From positions 62,001-126,000 of the forward strand of contig NZ_BSUK01000001.1 of the NCBI RefSeq assembly GCF_030161555.1: a stretch of DNA of 64,000 nt. Reading direction: 5' to 3'. The notes beneath the pieces were generated by a model that saw only the letters and a list, made by a program, of their open reading frames with translations, ran no database searches and had not been told where the DNA came from. Shown here in pieces: positions 8,975 through 18,802 of the stretch (position 1 is the stretch's first letter; each line of letters starts with the position of its first letter). The DNA is from Luteimicrobium album (GTDB taxonomy: Bacteria; Actinomycetota; Actinomycetes; Actinomycetales; Cellulomonadaceae). The position numbers and the translations under genes were made by a program.

Positions 8975-10328
8975 GGTGTTCCTTCCGGTGGTGGAGCGGG
9001 TCGTGCGGGTGGAGACGAGGTGCGACGCGGTGTGCGTCGGCTCAAGGGGGACACGGGTTTGCGCGTCACGCGGGTGGCGGCGGGCGCGTCGTTCTCGCCC
9101 AGGCCCGGCTCGCCGCGGGCCGCGAGCACGAGCTCGGCGAGCTCGCGGACGGCGCCGTGGCCGCCGGGGCGCGCCAGGACCCGCCGGGCGACGGACCGGA
9201 CCTCGTCGCGCGCGTCGGCGACGGCGAGCGGCCAGCCGACGAGCCGCAGGGCGGGCAGGTCGTTGACGTCGTTGCCGAGGTAGGCGACGCGCGCGGGGTC
9301 GAGCCGGTTGACCGACAGCCACTCGCGCAGCGCGGCCTCCTTGTCGTCGACGCCGTGCAGCACGTCGACGCCGAGCTTGCGGGCGCGCGCCGCGACGACG
9401 CCGTCCCGCTCGGTCGACAGGACGAGCACGGGGACGCCGGCGGTCCGCAGGGCCGCGACGCCGAGGCCGTCACCGCGGTGCACGGCCACGTGCTCGGTGC
9501 CGTCCGCGGTGATCCAGGCCCGGTCGTCGGTGTGCACGCCGTCGAAGTCCGTGACGATCGCGTCGACGTCCACGGGCTCGTCCCACGACGGCGTCGGCAG
9601 GACGCCCGCGAGGCGGCGCGCGAGCCACAGCTCGTGGGCGTCGTCGATCTCGATCGCGGTCCGCGGGTCGACGAGGTGCAGACCGATCTCGCCGAAGAAC
9701 CGGCGCCCGGTCGCCCGCAGGCCCGACGTGCGCATGGCGTAGAAGGCGCCCGTCTCGCGGTAGTGCGGGTCGCGGTCCTGGCGGCGCGGGCGGTGCAGGA
9801 CGCTGTGCCCGACGGCGCGCACGGCGTCGTCGTCGGTGCGCCACCAGAACTCGTGGGTCGCCGCCACCGAGAGCACCACGTCGGGGCCGGAGCCGTCCTC
9901 GATCCGGGCAAGGACGCGGCGCACGGCCACGTCGACGTCGTCGGGGTCGATGAACGGCGACGTGCACTGGACGAGCACGGTCACGACAGGGTCGGGCCAC
10001 CCGATCACGTCGAGCGCGTGCAGGACGGCGGCCTCGGAGCTCGCGGTGCTGCCGGCGATGGCGGCCGGGCGCTGCACGACGCGCGCGCCGGCGGCCGTGG
10101 CGACCGCGGCGATCTCGTCGTCGTCGGTCGAGACGACCACGAGGTCGACGGACGGCGCGGCCAGGGCGGCGCGGACGGCGCGCTCCACGAGGGGGACGCC
10201 CCGACCTGCTCGAGGTTCTTGCGCGGCACCCCGACGGAGCCGCCGCGCGCGGGCACGACGGCCACGACGCGATGAGCGCTGTCGGGCGCGGCGACGGATG
10301 CAGCGGGCTGTTCGATGGTGCTGGTCAC
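8971..10328 (-). CDS. neuA: Acylneuraminate cytidylyltransferase fused to HAD phosphatase (one frameshift)
   Basis: About 452 residues with two domains. Residues 20-240: CMP-nonulosonate synthetase, with VAVVPARGGSVGVPRKN, VVVSTDDDEIA and VLVQCTSPF. Residues 255-410: KdsC-type HAD phosphatase, with VTDFDGVHTDD, VLVLSTERDG, the lysine in DDKEAAL and GNDVNDLPAL. The fusion could dephosphorylate a nonulosonate 9-phosphate and then activate it with CTP. The frame breaks near 10200; one G restores LEQVGGVPLVERAV. The GTG start follows TAGCGT by seven bases, so the message is probably leaderless. The tail after GLGENDAPAATRV looks unstructured and overlaps neuB. Confidence 0.85.
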
Positions 10329-10335
10329 GGCCGTG

Positions 10336-10341
10336 ACGCTA
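10336..10341 (-). promoter_or_regulatory. -10 box of leaderless neuA operon
   Basis: TAGCGT on the minus strand is followed by seven bases and the GTG start of the cytidylyltransferase gene. No Shine-Dalgarno site is present. Confidence 0.6.
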
Positions 10342-10469
10342 GGGAGACGGGGTGTCGCGACCGTGGCCCGGGCGTGACCGCGACACGAACGTCTCCGTCC
10401 GGGAGGTGAACGGACGGTGCCGCGGCCGCCCTCCCGCTCGCCCGCGGCCGGCGTGTGCGTACCACCCGG

Positions 10470-10475
10470 TAGCCT
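10470..10475 (+). promoter_or_regulatory. -10 box of leaderless DUF885 gene
   Basis: TAGCCT is followed by six bases and then GTG 10482, with no ribosome-binding site. Confidence 0.6.
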
Positions 10476-10481
10476 GCTCGG

Positions 10482-12245
10482 GTGACCACAGCGACGACGC
10501 CCGGCACCGCGGGCGACCCCTCATCCACGCCCGCAGCGACGCGCGAGCCGACCGCGATCGACGCGGTCGCGAACGCCTACGTGCAGACCATGGCGCGGCT
10601 CCAGCCCCTCTTCGCGACCGAGGTGGGCATCAAGGGCCACGACCACGAGCTGCCCGACCTGTCCCCCGCCGGACACGCCGCGCGCGCCGACGCGACGCGG
10701 GCCGCGCTGCGGGACGTCGAGGCGGCTGCTGCCGCCGCGCCGCTCGACGACGTCGACCGGGTCACCGTCGCCGCGATGCGCGAGCGCCTCGGCCTCGACC
10801 TCGAGAAGCACGAGGCCGGCGACGACCTCTCCGACCTCAACGTCATCGCATCCCCGCTGCAGGCGCTCCGCGACATCCTCGACCTCATGCCCACCGCGAC
10901 GACGGAGGACTGGGAGAACGTCGGCGCCCGCCTGAACGGGCTGCCGGGGGCGATGGCCGGGTACGTCGAGACGCTGCGGGCCGGGATCGCTGCCGGCAAC
11001 GTCCCCGCTGTCCGCCAGGTCCGCGAGGGCATCGACCAGGCCCGCGAGCTCGCGGGCGACGAGTCCTTCTTCACGGCGCTCGTGCACGGCAAGGAGGCCG
11101 ACGCCGTCCTCGACGAGTCGGCCGCGTGCTCGCTCGTGCGCCGCGACCTCGAGCTCGGTGCCACCGCCGCCCGTGAGGCGTACGCGACGCTCGCCGACTT
11201 CCTCGAGTCGGAGCTCGCGCTCGTCGCCCGCGCGGAGGACGCCGTCGGGCGCGAGCGGTACGCGCGCGACTCCCGCTACTTCCTCGGTGCTGCCGTCGAC
11301 CTCGAGGAGACGTACCGGTGGGGCCTCGAGGAGCTCGCGCGGGTCGTCGCCGAGCAGGAGGCTGTGGCCCGCGAGATCGCCGGCCCGGGCGCGACCGTCG
11401 CCGACGCCGTCGAGACGCTCGACGCCGACCCCGCCCGGATCGTCCGCGGCACCGACGCGCTGCGCGCCTGGATGCAGGAGACCTCGGACGCCGCTGTCGA
11501 GGCCCTCAACGGCACCCAGTTCGACATCCCCGAGGCGCTGCGCACGCTCGAGTGCCGCATCGCCCCGACCCAGACGGGCGGCATCTACTACACGCCGCCG
11601 TCGGACGACCTGTCCCGGCCGGGCCGCATGTGGTGGTCCGTGCCCCCGGGCGTGACCGAGTTCGGGACCTGGCGCGAGAAGACGACCGTCTACCACGAGG
11701 GCGTCCCCGGCCACCACCTCCAGTTCGGGCAGGCAGCCGCGCAGCGCGGCGTCCTCAACGACTGGCGTCGCCTCGGCTGCTGGGTCTCGGGCCACGGCGA
11801 GGGCTGGGCCCTGTACGCGGAGCGGCTCATGGAGCACCTCGGCTACCTCGACGACCCGGGCGACCGCCTCGGCATGCTCGACGGCCAGCGCATGCGCGCC
11901 GCGCGCGTCGTGTTCGACCTCGGGGTGCACCTCGGGCTGCCCGCGCCGGCCGAGTGGGGCGGCGGCACCTGGGACGCCGACAAGGCGTGGACGTTCCTCA
12001 AGAGCAACGTCAACATGCCCGAGGGCTTCATCCGGTTCGAGTACAACCGGTACCTGGGCTGGCCCGGGCAGGCGCCGTCGTACAAGATCGGGCAGCGCCT
12101 GTGGGAGGAGGCCCGCGACGCGTCCAAGGCCGGGGCCGAGGCGCGGGGCGAGGACTTCGACCTCAAGACGTTCCACTCCCGCGCCCTCGCGCTCGGCAGC
12201 GTGCCGCTCAGCGTCCTCACCGACGAGCTCGCCCGGCAGGCCTGA
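10482..12245 (+). CDS. DUF885 family protein, putative metallopeptidase
   Basis: 587 residues, intact. DUF885 proteins are predicted zinc carboxypeptidase-like enzymes. The metal motif is seen at about residue 403 as TTVYHEGVPGHHLQFGQAAA (HExxPGHH), followed some 30 residues later by GEGWALYAERLM, which supplies the third ligand. No signal peptide is apparent, so it is probably cytoplasmic. It diverges from the nonulosonate operon and stops five bases before maf, with which it may be co-transcribed. Substrate and physiological role are unknown. Confidence 0.85.
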   Translation: MTTATTPGTAGDPSSTPAATREPTAIDAVANAYVQTMARLQPLFATEVGIKGHDHELPDLSPAGHAARADATRAALRDVEAAAAAAPLDDVDRVTVAAMRERLGLDLEKHEAGDDLSDLNVIASPLQALRDILDLMPTATTEDWENVGARLNGLPGAMAGYVETLRAGIAAGNVPAVRQVREGIDQARELAGDESFFTALVHGKEADAVLDESAACSLVRRDLELGATAAREAYATLADFLESELALVARAEDAVGRERYARDSRYFLGAAVDLEETYRWGLEELARVVAEQEAVAREIAGPGATVADAVETLDADPARIVRGTDALRAWMQETSDAAVEALNGTQFDIPEALRTLECRIAPTQTGGIYYTPPSDDLSRPGRMWWSVPPGVTEFGTWREKTTVYHEGVPGHHLQFGQAAAQRGVLNDWRRLGCWVSGHGEGWALYAERLMEHLGYLDDPGDRLGMLDGQRMRAARVVFDLGVHLGLPAPAEWGGGTWDADKAWTFLKSNVNMPEGFIRFEYNRYLGWPGQAPSYKIGQRLWEEARDASKAGAEARGEDFDLKTFHSRALALGSVPLSVLTDELARQA

Positions 12246-12250
12246 GGCCC

Positions 12251-12946
12251 GTGAGCACGCTGAGCCTCCTGCTCGCGTCCGCGTCGCCCGCCCGCCTCAC
12301 CACGCTGCGGGCCGCGGGCGTCGAGCCCGAGGTGCTCGTGTCGGGCGTCGACGAGCCCGCCGTGCTCGACGCCGCCCGCGCGGACGGGCCGCTCTCCCCC
12401 GCCGACGCCGTCCTCGTCCTCGCGCGCGCCAAGGCGAGGGACGTCGTCGGGCGGGTGCGGGGCGGTGGCAAGGACCCGGCGCCCGACCTCGTCCTCGGTT
12501 GCGACTCGATGCTCGAGCTCGACGGCGAGGTGCTCGGCAAGCCCGCGTCGCCGGGCGAGGCGCGTGACCGCTGGCGCGCGATGCGCGGCCGGACCGGCGT
12601 CCTGCACACCGGGCACTGGCTGGTCGACCTGCGCGACGACGGCGACCGGGCCCGGGACCTGGCGGCACCCGGGCCAGTACCCGGCGACCGGCCGCACGAG
12701 CTGGGCGAGACGAGCTCGACGTCCGTGACGTTCGCGGACGTGACGGACGCGGAGATCGACGCGTACGTGGCGACGGGCGAGCCCCTGCACGTCGCCGGGG
12801 CGTTCACGATCGACGGGCTCGGCGGGGCGTTCGTCGAGCGGGTCGACGGCGACCACCACGGCGTCGTCGGGCTGAGCCTGCCCACGCTGCGCCGGCTCCT
12901 GCTCGCGCGCGGCGTCGTGTGGACGGACCTCTGGAGCGCGTCCTGA
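12251..12946 (+). CDS. maf: Maf family nucleoside-triphosphate pyrophosphatase
   Basis: Cytoplasmic house-cleaning pyrophosphatase that hydrolyses non-canonical NTPs (dTTP/UTP-type Maf proteins). 231 residues, intact. Seen: LLLASASPARLTTLRAAG at the N-terminus (the SxSPRR region), VLGCDSMLELDGEVLGKP with the catalytic Asp, TGHWLVDL, and the C-terminal AFTIDGLGGAFVERVDGDHH. A GTG start lies five bases after the DUF885 stop. The maf-accA3 neighbourhood is conserved in actinobacteria. About 219 bases follow without a gene I can support; this gap carries the accA3 promoter at its right end. Confidence 0.88.
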   Translation: MSTLSLLLASASPARLTTLRAAGVEPEVLVSGVDEPAVLDAARADGPLSPADAVLVLARAKARDVVGRVRGGGKDPAPDLVLGCDSMLELDGEVLGKPASPGEARDRWRAMRGRTGVLHTGHWLVDLRDDGDRARDLAAPGPVPGDRPHELGETSSTSVTFADVTDAEIDAYVATGEPLHVAGAFTIDGLGGAFVERVDGDHHGVVGLSLPTLRRLLLARGVVWTDLWSAS

Positions 12947-13154
12947 CCGTCGACGAGATGCTCGTGCTGATCCGGCTCGCGGCGGGCTGAACAGGGGCGT
13001 CCATTGTCGGGCCACCACAACGCACGCGACCCTCGACGCCCTCTGCGCGGCCCGCGTTCGTGGGAGCCTACAAAGCACGTCGGGCGCCCTTGGAACCTTC
13101 GCCAATCTTGCCCGGCGGTGCCCGCACAGCCCCGATCCGCCGTCGGGCGCGCGT

Positions 13155-13160
13155 TACGGT
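13155..13160 (+). promoter_or_regulatory. -10 box of leaderless accA3
   Basis: TACGGT is followed by five bases (aagcc) and GTG 13166, without a Shine-Dalgarno sequence. Confidence 0.55.
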
Positions 13161-13165
13161 AAGCC

Positions 13166-14988
13166 GTGCCCACTCCGCCTGACGTGTCCGCCGCCGCCAC
13201 CCGTGCCGTGACGAAGGTCCTCATCGCGAACCGCGGCGAGATCGCCGTCCGTGTGGCGCGGGCCTGCACCGACGCCGGGATCGCGTCCGTCGCCGTCTAC
13301 GCCGACCAGGACCGCGACGCGCCGCACGTCCACCTCGCGACCGAGGCGTACGCCCTCGGCGGTGCCCGCGCCCAGGAGACGTACCTCGACCAGGCGAAGC
13401 TGCTCGACGTCGCGCGCCGTGCCGGCGCCGACGCCGTGCACCCCGGCTACGGCTTCCTGTCGGAGAACGCCGAGTTCGCGCAGGCCGTGATCGACGCCGG
13501 ACTCGTCTGGGTGGGCCCGCCGCCCGCCGCGATCGCGTCGCTCGGCGACAAGGTCAGCGCCCGCCACATCGCGCAGCGCGCCGGCGCACCCTCGTCCCCG
13601 GGACGTCCGACCCGGTCGAGAGCGCCGCGGAGGTCCGCGCCTTCGCCGCCGAGCACGGGCTCCCCATCGCCATCAAGGCCGCGTTCGGCGGCGGCGGGCG
13701 CGGCCTCAAGGTCGCCCGCACCGAGGACGAGATCGACGAGCTGTACGACTCCGCGGTCCGCGAGGCCACCGCAGCGTTCGGTCGCGGCGAGTGCTTCGTC
13801 GAGCGCTACCTCGACCGTCCGCGGCACGTCGAGACCCAGTGCCTCGCCGACGAGCACGGGACCGTCGTCGTCGTGTCGACGCGCGACTGCTCGCTGCAGC
13901 GCCGCCACCAGAAGCTCGTCGAGGAGGCGCCCGCGCCGTACCTCACGCCGGAGCAGGAGGCCGAGCTGGACCGCGCGTCCAAGGCGATCCTGTCCGAGGC
14001 CGGCTACGTCGGCGCGGGCACGTGCGAGTTCCTCGTGGGCCTCGACGGCACGCTGTCGTTCCTCGAGGTCAACACGCGCCTCCAGGTCGAGCACCCGGTC
14101 TCCGAAGAGGTCACGGGCATCGACCTCGTGCGCGAGCAGCTCCGGATCGCCGCGGGCGAGCCCCTCGGCTACGACCGGACCGAGCCGCGGGGCCACTCGA
14201 TCGAGTTCCGCATCAACGGCGAGGACCCGGCCGCGAACTTCCTGCCCGCCCCCGGCAAGGTCACGAAGCTGCGCTTCCCGAGCGGGCCGGGCGTGCGCGT
14301 CGACTCGGGCGTCGTCGAGGGCGACACCGTCTCGGGCGCGTTCGACTCGATGATCGCGAAGCTCATCGTCACCGGCGCGACCCGCCGCCAGGCCGTCGAG
14401 CGGGCCCGACGCGCGCTCGCCGAGCTCGAGGTCGAGGGCATCCCGACGGTCGTGCCGTTCCACCGGGCGGTGCTCGAGGCGCCGGAGTTCGTCCCGGCGA
14501 ACGACGACGAGCCGTTCACCGTGCACACGCGCTGGATCGAGACCGGCTTCGCCGACCGCCTCGCTTCGCTCGCGCCCGCCACGCCGGCCGCGCCCGCCGA
14601 GCAGGAGGAGAACGAGCCGCTCACCGAGCGCGTCGTCGTCGAGGTCGCGGGCAAGCGCCTCGAGGTCGTCATCCCGGCCGGCCTCGGCATGGTCGGGTCG
14701 CGCGCCCGGACCGCGAACGCCGCCCGCCGTCCCGCGCGCCGGAACGGCGCCAAGGCCGGCCCCGCGGCCAGCAGCACGTCGCTCACGTCGCCCATGCAGG
14801 GCACCATCGTCAAGGTCGCCGTCGAGGACGGCGCCGTCGTCGAGGCCGGCGACCTCGTCGTCGTGCTCGAGGCCATGAAGATGGAGCAGCCGCTCGTCGC
14901 GCACCGCTCGGGCACCGTCCGGTCGCTCAGCGCCACGGTCGGCGCGGGCGTCAGCTCCGGCACGGTCATCTGCGAGATCGTCGACTGA
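13166..14988 (+). CDS. accA3: Acyl-CoA carboxylase alpha chain: biotin carboxylase plus BCCP (one frameshift)
   Basis: Cytoplasmic subunit that carboxylates biotin with ATP and bicarbonate for acetyl-/propionyl-CoA carboxylase, feeding fatty acid synthesis. About 607 residues: biotin carboxylase N-domain ([18 protein letters not shown]), ATP-grasp ([42 protein letters not shown]), C-domain, then the biotinyl domain at the end with the biotinylated lysine in [11 protein letters not shown]. The frame breaks near 13592; one C restores [14 protein letters not shown]. The AccD-type beta chain is not in the window. It probably starts leaderless at GTG 13166. Confidence 0.9.
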
Positions 14989-15030
14989 CGACGACCCAGG
15001 GCGGGTGACGGCGACCGGCGGGCCACGGCG

Positions 15031-15402
15031 ATGAGCGCGAGAGCCTCGGAGTCGGCCCTGCTCGTGGCGCTTGCCGGGCTCCCGGGCAGCGGCAAGAGCG
15101 CCGCCGCCCCGGCCCGCGACCAGTGGCGCGCGCTCGCCGCCCGCACGGGGGCGCGGCTGCGGTTCGTCGAGGTCGTCTGCCCTGACCCCGCCCTGCACCG
15201 GGCACGCCTCGAGGGACGACGTCGCGACCTGCCCGGCTTCCCCGAGCCCACCTGGGCGGACGTCGTCCGGCTCGAGGGCGAGGTCGCGCCGTGGACGGAC
15301 CCCCGCCTCGAGCTCGACAGCAGGCGCCCGCTCGACGACCTGGTCGCCGTGGTGCTCGCCGACCTCGCCGCCCCGCCCCACGAGGAGCCGCCCGGCCCCT
15401 AG
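15031..15402 (+). pseudogene. AAA_33-like P-loop kinase with internal deletion
   Basis: A 123-residue ORF that opens with a Walker A motif (VALAGLPGSGKSAAA) and jumps directly to RDQWRALAARTGARLRFVEVVC and RRRDLPGFPEPTWADV, the C-terminal part of AAA_33-type kinases. Roughly 60 residues that normally lie between, including the acidic substrate-binding part, are missing without loss of frame. It is therefore either a remnant or a degenerate gene. The stop TAG doubles as the start of the -10 box of the Nudix gene that follows. Family assignment is by motif; the size of the gap is my estimate. Confidence 0.5.
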
Positions 15403-15405
15403 GGT
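15400..15405 (+). promoter_or_regulatory. -10 box of leaderless Nudix gene
   Basis: TAGGGT overlaps the TAG stop of the upstream ORF and is followed by six bases and GTG 15412. Confidence 0.55.
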
Positions 15406-15411
15406 GGGAAC

Positions 15412-15935
15412 GTGCCCGACGACACCCGATCTCCCGACGCACCGCCCCGCCACCTCCTCCACCGCCAGCCGGGTGACGGCTGGGTCACGTGCGGCGACCA
15501 TCGCCACTGGGGGCTCCACGGCGCCGGCGGGCTGTTCCTCGCCCGCGGCGAGCGCGGCACGCCCGTGACGCACGTCGCGCTCCAGCACCGCGCCGTCTGG
15601 TCCGACCAGGGCGGCACCTGGGGCATCCCGGGCGGCGCCGTCGCGACCGGGGAGACCGCGGTCGACGGCGGTCTGCGCGAGGCCCAGGAGGAGGCCGGGA
15701 TCGGCCCCGGGGACGTCGACGTCGTCGGGACGCACGTCCTCGACCACGGCCCCTGGTCCTACACCACGGTCGTCGGACGCGAACGCGCCGGGGCGCACGT
15801 CGACCCGCGCGCGACCGACCCGGAGGGGATCGAGGTGCGCTGGGTCGCGCTCGCCGAGCTGGACGCGCTCCCCTGCTCCCCGCCTTCGCCGACGCGCTCC
15901 CCGCCCTGGTGCGGATCGCCGACGGCGAGGCCTGA
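15412..15935 (+). CDS. Nudix hydrolase (one frameshift)
   Basis: About 174 residues. The Nudix box is complete at about residue 73 (GGAVATGETAVDGGLREAQE, then EAGI), so it should hydrolyse a nucleoside diphosphate-linked compound with Mg2+. The N-terminal HWGLHGAGGLFLARGE is typical of actinobacterial Nudix proteins. The frame breaks near 15873 in CCCC; adding one C continues as LPLLPAFADALPALVRIADG and ends at 15935 rather than at 15969. The GTG start follows a -10-like box and lacks a ribosome site. The substrate is unknown. Confidence 0.85.
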
Positions 15936-16048
15936 GCCCGCGCTGGAAGCTCCCGACGTCGTCGTCTAGTGTTCGACGGGTCAACAGCTTGCCGGTCGAC
16001 AACGACGTCGCGGACCACAAGCCCGGTGCCCACGATCGGAGCATCCCT

Positions 16049-18201
16049 GTGTTCGCAGCCCTCGGCCGCCTCGTCGTGCGTCGACCCTGGTGGGTGATCG
16101 GCGTCTGGCTCGTGGCGGCCGTCGCGATCGTCGGCCTCGCCCCGAAGCTCACGGCCACGACCGACGAGGCCAGCTTCCTGCCCAGCCACTACGAGTCGAT
16201 CCAGGCACAGGAAATCCAGCAGGCGGCGTTCCCGCAGGCGCAGACCCCGGCCGCGATCATCGTGTTCGCACGGGAGGACGGCGGCAAGCTCACCGACGCC
16301 GACCAGGCCAAGGTCGCGTCGATCGTCGACGACCTCCAGGCCGCGAAGATCGACGACGTCACGACGATCGCCGTCACGCCCGTCTCGGGGAACGGCCTCG
16401 TCCAGATCGCCCCCGTCGTCATGCCGGACGTCACCAGCCCCTCCGACACGTCCCAGACCGACGCGGTCAAGGCCCTGCGCGACGCCCTCGCCCCGCAGGT
16501 CGAGGGCACCGACCTGCGCGCCGGCATCACCGGCAGCGCGGCCCAGCAGCTGGACTCGCAGGCGTCCGGCGACCGCGCGTCGGCGATCATCGGCATCGCC
16601 ACGATCCTGCTGATCCTCGTCCTGCTGCTCGTGATCTTCCGCAGCCCGATCATCGCGCTCCTGCCGATCGTGGTGATCGGCGCCGTCTCCCAGATCGCCA
16701 CCGGCCTGATCGGCTGGGCGGCCGAGGCGTTCGACCTCAAGATCGACAGCTCGGTCACCGCCCTGCTCATCGTCGTGCTGTTCGGCGTCGGCACCGACTA
16801 CATCCTGTTCCTCATGTTCCGGTACCGGGAGAGGCTCCGGGCCGGCGACGACCCGAAGACCGCGATGATCTCCGCCGTGGCGCGCGTCGGCGAGGCGATC
16901 ACGTCAGCCGCAGGAGCCGTCATCGTGGCGTTCCTCGTCCTGACCCTGTCGACGCTCGGGCTGTTCAAGTCGCTCGGCCCGGCGCTCGCCATCGCCGTCG
17001 CGGTCACGCTGTTGGCGGGTCTCACGCTCGTCCCGGCGGTCGTGTCGCTGCTGGGCACGAAGGTGTTCTGGCCGTCGAAGGCGTGGAAGACCGAGCCCAC
17101 GGGCGCCCGGTTCGCGGCGATCGGCGACGCGATGGGCCGTCGACCGGGGCGGTTCGCGCTCGCGTCCGGCGGCGTCATGGTGGTGCTCGCCCTCTTCGCC
17201 TTCGGCTTCTCCTCGAACTTCGACCTGAGCGCGGGCTCGACGGCGTCGAACGCCGAGTCGACCGTGTACCAGGACGTGCTGCTCACGAGCCTGCCCGCGG
17301 GCTCGACCGAGCCGTCGAGCGTGTTCCTGCGCTCGGACGACGGCGCCCCCTGGACACGGCCGAGGTCTCCGCGTTCGGCGACGCGCTCGCGCAGGTGCCC
17401 GGGGTCGGTGAGGTCGCCCAGCCCCAGCTCTCGGCCGACAAGTCGGTGGCGGACTTCTCGGTGACGCTCAAGGACGACCCCTCGTCCCACGCCGCGATCC
17501 AGACCGTGAAGGGGCCGCTGCGCGACACCGCCCACGACGCCGCGCCGGCGGGGACCTCCGCGGTCGTGGGCGGGATCACGTCGGTCTTCGTCGATATCCA
17601 GGCCGCGGTCAACCACGACTACACGGTGGTGTTCCCCGTCGCCGCGCTCATCATCATGCTCATCCTGGGCCTGATGCTGCGCAGCGTCGTGGCGCCGTGG
17701 TACCTCATCGCGTCGGTCGGGCTCGGCTTCGCCGCGACGCTCGGCGCGACGGTGCTGGTCTTCCAGGTGTTCGGCTCCGAGCCCGGCCTGATCTTCATCC
17801 TGCCGGTCATCATGTACCTCTTCGTCGTCGCGCTCGGGACCGACTACAACATCCTCATGGTCGCCCGACTACGCGAGGAGGCACGCGAGGGCAGGTCGCC
17901 ACGCGACGCGGCCGCGATGGCGGTGCGGCACGCCGGCCCGACGGTCGCCGCGGCCGGCGTCATCCTCGCGGGCACCTTCGGCTCCCTCATGCTCGCGGGG
18001 AACGCGACCCTCACGCAGATGGGCTTCGCGATCTCGTTCGGCATCGCGATCGCCGCGTTCGTCATGGCGCTGTTCTTCACGCCGTCCGTGACGGCCCTCA
18101 TCGGCCACGCCGCCTGGTGGCCCGGCCACGGCGACCGGCGGGCCGCGGCCCCGGAGCCCACCGTCGACGCGGGCGACGGGGCGTCTGCGGCGCCGCACTG
18201 A
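16049..18201 (+). CDS. MMPL/RND family membrane transporter (one frameshift)
   Basis: About 717 residues with two repeats of one helix, a large extracytoplasmic domain and five helices, as in actinobacterial MMPL exporters. Seen: first helix after FAALGRLVVRRPWWVIGVWL; repeat 1 core VVLFGVGTDYILFLMFRYRE and GAVIVAFLVLTLSTLGLFKS; repeat 2 core YLFVVALGTDYNILMVARLR. The conserved GTDY in both repeats carries the proton-relay Asp-Tyr pairs. The frame breaks at about 17348 (CCCCC); one C restores DDGAPLDTAEVSAF. GTG 16049 has GGAG seven bases upstream; TTG 15989 is an alternative start. The substrate, perhaps a lipid, is unknown. Confidence 0.88.
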
Positions 18202-18210
18202 GCCCGCGCG

Positions 18211-18702
18211 TCAGGCGATCCGGAAGGACGGATCGACCTCTCCGTCGACGACGATCCGCCCGCCCGCGAACGTCAGCCCGGTGACGTGCAGCCCCGGCGC
18301 CCGCTGGGCGAGCACCTCGGCGACCTGGACCCGGACGAGCGGGTCGCCGTCGCCCGTGACGATGGTGACGGCGTCGGCCGGGAGGCCCTGCTTGACGAGC
18401 GCGCCGCGCAGCGGGCCCTCGACGAACCCGAGGAGCCGCTGCACGGGCAGCCCCGCGGCCGTCGCGGTCGCCCGGAGCTCGAGGACGCCCGAGCCGTAGG
18501 ACTCGTACCGGAGCGCCGCGCGGACCGTCGGGGTGAGGGCGACCGCGAAGCGCAGCGCCGCAGGCGGGTGCGGGACCTGGCGGAGGTCGATCGTCGCGTA
18601 CACCGTGTCATCCTCGCAGGTGAGCGAGGTGAGCACGGGCGGCAGGGGCTCGCCGTGGAGGGCGAGGATCCGGGCCTCGTCGAACGTCAGGTCGATGCGC
18701 AT
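18211..18702 (-). CDS. Hypothetical protein
   Basis: 163 residues that I do not recognise. It starts MRIDLTFDEARILALHGEP, is mostly predicted strand-rich, and shows no signal peptide, membrane helix or known motif. Codon use is like that of its neighbours. ATG 18702 has GAGG eight bases upstream; ATG 18711 is an alternative with poorer spacing. It ends nine bases from the convergent MMPL stop and is divergent from the NAD(P)-binding protein. Function cannot be assigned. Confidence 0.65.
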   Translation of the reverse strand: MRIDLTFDEARILALHGEPLPPVLTSLTCEDDTVYATIDLRQVPHPPAALRFAVALTPTVRAALRYESYGSGVLELRATATAAGLPVQRLLGFVEGPLRGALVKQGLPADAVTIVTGDGDPLVRVQVAEVLAQRAPGLHVTGLTFAGGRIVVDGEVDPSFRIA

Positions 18703-18802
18703 GGTGACCATCCTCACCCGACACCGACCCGTTCGCAGGAATGATCGCCCGCGGCACGCGCTGTCTTTCGTGGCAGGGATCTTCACGACGGAAGGACTTC
18801 AC

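Noticed and set aside
12947..13003. Possible short ORF after maf ending LTVDEMLVLIRLAAG
   Set aside because: It has no start with a ribosome site outside maf and no recognisable family; it could be a displaced maf or carboxylase-subunit tail but cannot be supported.
15031..15402. Intact short kinase
   Set aside because: Walker A is joined directly to C-terminal sequence; the domain is too short to form the fold, so it is listed as a pseudogene.
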